A stretch of 10,989 nucleotides of DNA from Brachionus plicatilis (Eukaryota > Rotifera > Eurotatoria > Ploima > Brachionidae), in NCBI GenBank assembly GCA_010279815.1, contig QEOQ01000460.1:1323798-1334786 (forward strand), written 5' to 3'. The notes under the pieces were generated by a model. The model did no database searches and had not been told where the DNA came from. It worked only from the letters and a program-made list of their open reading frames with translations. Of the stretch, positions 8,786 to 10,989 are shown piece after piece. A program made the position numbers and the translations under genes. Every line of letters starts with the position of its first letter. Positions within the stretch are counted from its first letter, which is position 1.

Positions 8786-8986
8786 TTGTGTTAAATTATG
8801 ATGTTTTTTTTTAATCTAAGCTGTTGCTTTATACCAATCTAGAATATATAAATAATTACTGAAAATTGTTTTTTTTCATTTTCAAATTTTTCTTTTGAAT
8901 TATTTAACTTTTTGGGTCATGCTAAGAATAAGTAAATTCTTCATTTGGCTTAAATTTTATTTGAAAAATTTTTCTGGTAAATGATG
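8786..8986. other. Upstream region of the secreted-peptide gene
   Basis: AT-rich DNA with no reading frame. On the minus strand it carries a TATAAAG box and then a short A-rich leader before the ATG. CTTAG, about 20 bases before the ATG, could alternatively be a trans-splice acceptor. Confidence 0.5.
8827..8833 (-). promoter_or_regulatory. TATA-like box for the secreted-peptide gene
   Basis: TATAAAG on the minus strand, 42 bases upstream of the ATG, with a less AT-rich segment just after it. A start 25 to 30 bases downstream would give a 5' UTR of about 15 to 20 bases. Confidence 0.45.
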
Positions 8987-9154
8987 TTAACTAGCAAAGC
9001 TAGCGAGTTTTGGACATCCTATGAAGGCTGATAAAATCAATTTCTGTCTAACCTTTAAGCGATGTACATCTGATGAACTTGCTGGAACGGCAATACATTT
9101 GTCAGGATCGCAGTCATATGATTTTTTGCCGTTCCAAGTACCTATTTTAGCGGC
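8987..9154 (-). pseudogene. Unidentified 55-codon open frame, possible transposon or exon remnant
   Basis: Open on the minus strand between an upstream TAG (9157-9155) and a TAA (8989-8987), with no start Met. It is clearly richer in G+C than its surroundings and has a protein-like composition: GTWNGKKSYDCDPDKC, then VPASSSDVHRLKVRQK, then a hydrophobic end. The VPASSS segment faintly recalls the C-terminal part of hAT transposases, but the following SER-FS signature is missing, so I do not assign it. It could be a terminal exon, a decayed transposon gene, or chance. The opposite strand is also open here. Confidence 0.3.
9083..9136. repeat. 11-bp perfect inverted repeat with 32-base spacer
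   Basis: TGGAACGGCAA at 9083-9093 and its exact reverse complement at 9126-9136. It lies inside the open frame at 8987-9154, where the arms encode Trp-Asn-Gly-Lys and Ile-Ala-Val-Pro. The GC-rich arms are unusual for this DNA. It may be a transposon footprint or a coincidence. Confidence 0.6.
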
Positions 9155-9240
9155 CTACTAACTAAGAACCCTTAAAAGCGCCGTTTAAAGAAAAAAATTT
9201 TAAAAAAAAGTTTTGGTCCTGACTTTATTAAAAAAAATTT

Positions 9241-9289
9241 AAGTCAAAGTTTTGACTTGACTTTGACTTCATGACTTTGACTTTTGACC
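9241..9289. repeat. Degenerate TTGACT tandem repeats with an 8-bp stem
   Basis: TTTGACTTGACTTTGACT, then TCATGACTTTGACTTTTGAC, form an irregular hexamer-like array. The array begins with AAGTCAAA (9241-9248), two bases, then TTTGACTT (9251-9258), a perfect inverted pair. Such arrays often mark repeat ends; I cannot assign a family. Confidence 0.6.
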
Positions 9290-9858
9290 AACTCTGGCTG
9301 GCAATTTAAATGACCGGTAGTGAAGACAAACCTTTAAAAAATTTTAAATATGAAAATTTGATAGAGAAAAGAATTAAGTATAAGAAAAATCGTTTATTTT
9401 TAGAGATTAAAGAATTTTTCCCTCACGGCCATCAAAACGGCCAACATCAACTTTTGACGGTCTAGTGGCCTCCACTTACGGTACCCAACACTAAAAACAA
9501 AGATGTTTTTCCTATTAAAAAAAAATTAAAACTTTTAATTGTTTATTCTTCAAAAAATTCACTTGGCAAATGGTTCCATAAATTTGCTTTTAATAGAAGT
9601 AAAAGTTTTTAGTAATTTATTTAACAAATAATTTTTCATTAAAAGATCTTTTTTGTCCCCAATTTATTATTTTATATTATTGAAAACTAAAAATCAGAAA
9701 TGCTATCCAAACCTTGTCCGGCATTACGAAACTGAATGGAAGATTCCCTTGTTTGTTAATTGTATCGACTCTAACTTGGATTTGAGTCATTAAGTAGATC
9801 TGTGAACACTTTAATTTTGGAGCGATTCTATCTCAGAGTAATTAGAAGTAAAAAAAGG

Positions 9859-9882
9859 ATTCCTTGCCATAAGGCAAGGAAT
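9859..9882. repeat. Perfect 10-bp hairpin
   Basis: ATTCCTTGCC, loop ATAA, GGCAAGGAAT: a full-match stem with a four-base loop, followed by TATTTTCTC. No gene ends nearby, so a terminator role is unsupported. It may be a foldback remnant or part of a small RNA. Confidence 0.65.
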
Positions 9883-10036
9883 ATTTTCTCTGCATTAATG
9901 TCTGATCTGATTTTAAAAAGAACAAAATGGCGCTCGTTGAAGCATTCAGTCGGATATCTATCTGAAAGAATTTGACTAAAATTTACTGGAATATTTTTAA
10001 AATCTTTTACAGTACTGCTACGATAAACTGTTTTTA

Positions 10037-10202
10037 CGTAATTTTACGTGAAATTACGTAATTTAACGTAAAATTACCGGAAATTACGTAAATTTTTGTA
10101 AAAAGTAAAAATTCCAAAAAATACTATTTTTTTTGAGAATTTTGACATTTTTTGACTTTTTTTAAATTTTTTGGGCCTGAATTCGTAATTTTACGTGAAA
10201 TT
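10037..10202. repeat. Pair of 19-bp direct repeats in the left terminus
   Basis: CGTAATTTTACGTGAAATT occurs at 10037-10055 and 10184-10202, identical, with starts 147 bases apart. Around the outer copy are further ACGTAA variants. Paired direct repeats within each inverted terminus are the transposase-binding sites in IR/DR Tc1-like elements, so that role is inferred here. Confidence 0.75.
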
Positions 10203-10257
10203 TTATTTAATAGTGGTAATTTTTAGTAAAGAAAAGTAAATTTTGTGTAAATCTTAA

Positions 10258-10331
10258 AAAAGTTAATTTTCAACAATAAACAAAAAGGCAAAAAAAAAAT
10301 TTCCAATTATACACATCCCAATATAATTCAA
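10258..10331. repeat. Left inverted repeat, perfectly matched part (74 bp)
   Basis: Starts AAAAGTTAATTTTCAACAAT, includes a ten-A run and ends CCCAATATAATTCAA. Every base pairs with 10916-10989 in reverse complement. The match breaks at 10332. Its outward extent cannot be judged because the partner leaves the window. Confidence 0.95.
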
Positions 10332-10399
10332 AGATTCGACCAATCTCCATTTCTTTCTATAACCACGTTTATTACCTTAATTTTTATTAAATTTTTTTT

Positions 10400-10915
10400 T
10401 TAAAGATTAAATTGAAAATAAAAACTAATAAAAACCTTTTTTAAATAGTTTATATAATTTTGGCATTTTTCTTTCGATAAAGATTTTTCGAAATATTTGG
10501 CAGCCATTTCGGCATCAGCTTCCGATAAAATCATTCTCTTCCTAACATGCTGTTTTAACACTTTCCACATTAGTTTAATGGGATTTAAATCGGAAGTCTT
10601 TGGGGGAGATTTAATCTTTGTTTAAAAGAAATGAGTCAAATATTATCGACAAAGAATAATTACTAAAAAGCAATTACCCAACAATATTGTTAAAATTTAA
10701 AAAAGCAGTGCACAATAAAGAACGATTCTTTGGGTCGTTGTCCTGGTGTAGTGTAAAGTCTAAATCGTAGTTTGAAGCCCCAAATAGTAATAAATAATCA
10801 GATAATATCTCCCATTAAAGTATTGCATCCATGTTGCTCATAATAGTAAAAGCTTTTCTTCTTATAAGTTTCTTACAGCAAAATTTGTTGCTCCTTTAAA
10901 TGAAATTCCAGCCCA
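10400..10915 (-). pseudogene. Decayed Tc1-type DDE transposase, C-terminal half
   Basis: Remnant of a DD34E transposase, which would cut and paste the element by binding its termini. In reading order: W-A-GISFKGAT just inside the right inverted repeat; then MDAIL, stop, WEILSDYLLLFGASNYDLDFTLHQDNDPKN with the second catalytic Asp (codon 10742-10740); then a frameshift; then SPPKTSDLNPIKLMWKVLKQ, with Lys (codon 10576-10574) where the catalytic Glu of NPIE should be; then a run ending YINYL and a TAA at 10402-10400. The N-terminal DNA-binding half and first Asp are missing. A 62-base insertion with GT and AG ends (10677-10616) separates the HQDND and NPIK blocks. Several stops and frame changes make it nonfunctional. 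Confidence 0.88.
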
Positions 10916-10989
10916 TTGAATTATATTGGGATGTGTATAATTGGAAATTTTTTTTTTGCCTTTTTGTTTATTGTTGAAAATTAACTTTT
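10916..10989. repeat. Right inverted repeat, visible part (74 bp)
   Basis: Exact reverse complement of 10258-10331, running to the last base of the window, so its true outer end is unseen. It abuts the transposase remnant directly, which shows that the 5' half of the transposase gene has been deleted from this copy. Confidence 0.95.

Larger units (their letters stand above)
9158..10009. other. Repeat-rich noncoding stretch before the Tc1 element
   Basis: No gene supported. It contains the TTGACT repeat cluster (9241-9289), a GGCC-rich patch with CGGCC twice (9425-9470), and a perfect hairpin (9859-9882). The mixed base composition suggests an accumulation of old transposon pieces. Confidence 0.5.
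10010..10989 (-). mobile_element. Tc1/mariner-superfamily element with long inverted termini (right end cut by window)
   Basis: The proposed left end is CAGTACTGCT at 10010, preceded by TA (10008-10009), the target dinucleotide of this superfamily. The inner left terminus (10258-10331) is an exact reverse complement of 10916-10989, with a decayed Tc1-type transposase between them on the minus strand. If the CAGT end is right, each terminus is about 322 bp, and about 248 bases of the right one lie beyond the window. A 19-bp direct repeat inside the left terminus resembles the IR/DR layout of Tc1-like elements. The transposase is dead, so the copy is non-autonomous. Confidence 0.8.

Noticed and set aside
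8987..9154. Assignment as a hAT transposase C-terminus
   Set aside because: Only VPASSS resembles the family; the following SER-FS-AG signature is absent and the upstream conserved blocks are not seen.
9928..9966. Plus-strand ATGGCGCTCGTTGAA small open frame before the Tc1 element
   Set aside because: Only about a dozen codons before a stop, with no supporting context.

Overview
The window looks like nuclear DNA of a small-bodied, AT-rich invertebrate. All recognisable genes are on the minus strand. The left-hand gene is cut by tiny GT-AG introns of 49 to 59 bases. Its proteins are plainly metazoan: a Myo1e/f-type class I myosin and an ASPM (abnormal spindle) homologue. Intergenic DNA is very AT-rich and carries fragments of DNA transposons. 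A monogonont rotifer such as Brachionus would fit composition, intron size and repeat style. That assignment is an inference from general features, not a species identification.

Layout, left to right. Bases 1-2260 hold the 5' part of a long-tailed class I myosin gene. It runs off the left edge inside the motor domain; I resolve eleven coding exons and ten introns (578 codons). Bases 2261-3569 are an AT-rich spacer with a TC microsatellite and the likely 3' UTR of the next gene. Bases 3570-7208 are a single uninterrupted 1212-codon ASPM reading frame: N-terminal ASH domain, disordered linker, about 15 IQ motifs, ASPM-type C-terminal helical-repeat domain and a basic Ser-rich tail. The two calponin-homology domains usual between ASH and IQ are absent. 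Bases 7209-8575 hold no gene I can support.

Bases 8576-8785 encode a 69-residue secreted, Gly/Arg/Trp-rich peptide with a TATA-like box and a polyadenylation signal. Bases 8786-10009 are a repeat-rich region with an unidentified 55-codon open frame, an 11-bp inverted repeat, TTGACT-type repeats and a perfect hairpin. From 10010 to the right edge lies a Tc1/mariner-superfamily element with long inverted termini. Its transposase is decayed (frameshifts, stops, lost N-terminal half, catalytic Glu changed to Lys), yet the visible 74-bp inverted repeats match perfectly.

The genes do not form a functional cluster. Myosin I acts at membranes and cortical actin, ASPM at spindle poles, and the small peptide is exported. 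The points most worth following are the CH-less, intronless ASPM, the stop-free 54-base intron in the myosin gene, the orphan secreted peptide, and the non-autonomous IR/DR-like Tc1 element.
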